NCBI RefSeq assembly: GCF_947495565.1
Contig: NZ_CANLZM010000010.1
Coordinates: forward strand, 62,001 to 126,000
Direction of reading: 5' to 3'
DNA length: 64,000 bases
Origin: an uncultured Pontibacter sp.
GTDB taxonomy: Bacteria; Bacteroidota; Bacteroidia; Cytophagales; Hymenobacteraceae
Shown here: piece after piece, positions 63,869-64,000 of the stretch
Layout: every line of letters starts with the position of its first letter
How positions within the stretch are numbered: position 1 is the first letter of the stretch
Program-made: the position numbers and the translations under genes
The notes under the pieces: model-generated
What the model was told of the DNA's origin: nothing
Databases searched by the model: none
Seen by the model: only the letters and a program-made list of their open reading frames with translations

Positions 63869-64000
63869 AAACAGATGCTAAAGCTACAGAAGTTTAGCAT
63901 ATATGCAATATCTAAAGACTACTATTTAATATATAAACGCTTGATGCTGTGCTGGATGTATGTGGCGTGGCTATGAATTATCGCTTGATTATTATAAATA

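Overview
This window looks like a chromosomal segment of a Bacteroidota bacterium, most likely a member of the Cytophagales close to Pontibacter/Hymenobacteraceae. The evidence is the gliding genes gldA-gldF-gldG and gldC, a type IX secretion (T9SS) sorting-domain remnant, the Bacteroidota promoter form TTG-N19-TAnnTTTG in front of the SRP RNA and a tRNA gene, and many Bacteroidota-style lipoproteins. The genus is an inference; no marker that names the species is present.

Layout. 0.2-2.7 kb: D-lactate dehydrogenase and lactate permease. 3.0-4.1 kb: a decayed P-type cation ATPase. 4.3-9.5 kb: an RNA-processing metallo-hydrolase, tRNA-Glu, and several poorly characterised proteins (transglutaminase-like membrane protein, TIM-barrel-like lipoprotein, FRG-domain protein). 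9.8-14.0 kb: manganese catalase, then a minus-strand group of SDR, photolyase and radical SAM protein. 14.3-20.5 kb: pyruvate carboxylase, then a bacteriophytochrome kinase followed by a small IsdG-like monooxygenase. 21-26.8 kb: electron transfer flavoprotein, bifunctional nuclease, nucleoside transporter and an Mla-type lipid ABC transporter. 26.9-35.6 kb: two SDRs, gldA-F-G, dnaN, an endonuclease/exonuclease/phosphatase lipoprotein and gldC. 35.7-43.3 kb: dcd, hemL, a TPR plus periplasmic-binding-fold protein, guaA, SRP RNA, a small transaldolase and ftsE. 44.1-58.7 kb: a surface polysaccharide region containing a complete pseudaminic acid pathway (pseB, C, F, a pseG-pseH fusion, pseI), a glycosyltransferase, deacetylase and flippase, with an acyl-CoA synthetase and a GT4 enzyme. 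58.9-63.9 kb: ffh, guanine deaminase-like protein and small secreted or unknown proteins.

The most unusual feature is not a gene. The heptamer AAGTATA (reverse TATACTT) occurs about 120 times by my reading, against roughly 10 expected by chance. It lies both inside genes, where it is often spelled with the codon pairs AGT-ATA or ATA-CTT, and between genes. In several intergenic spots two copies form exact inverted repeats around or inside terminator-like hairpins. This resembles how DNA uptake sequences or HIP1-type genome signatures are arranged. The signal almost vanishes in the GC-rich block holding pseC, pseF, pseG/H and pseI (about 49.8-54.2 kb), which suggests those genes were acquired recently. 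Several intergenic spacers are also built from reiterated short words, a different one in each spacer.
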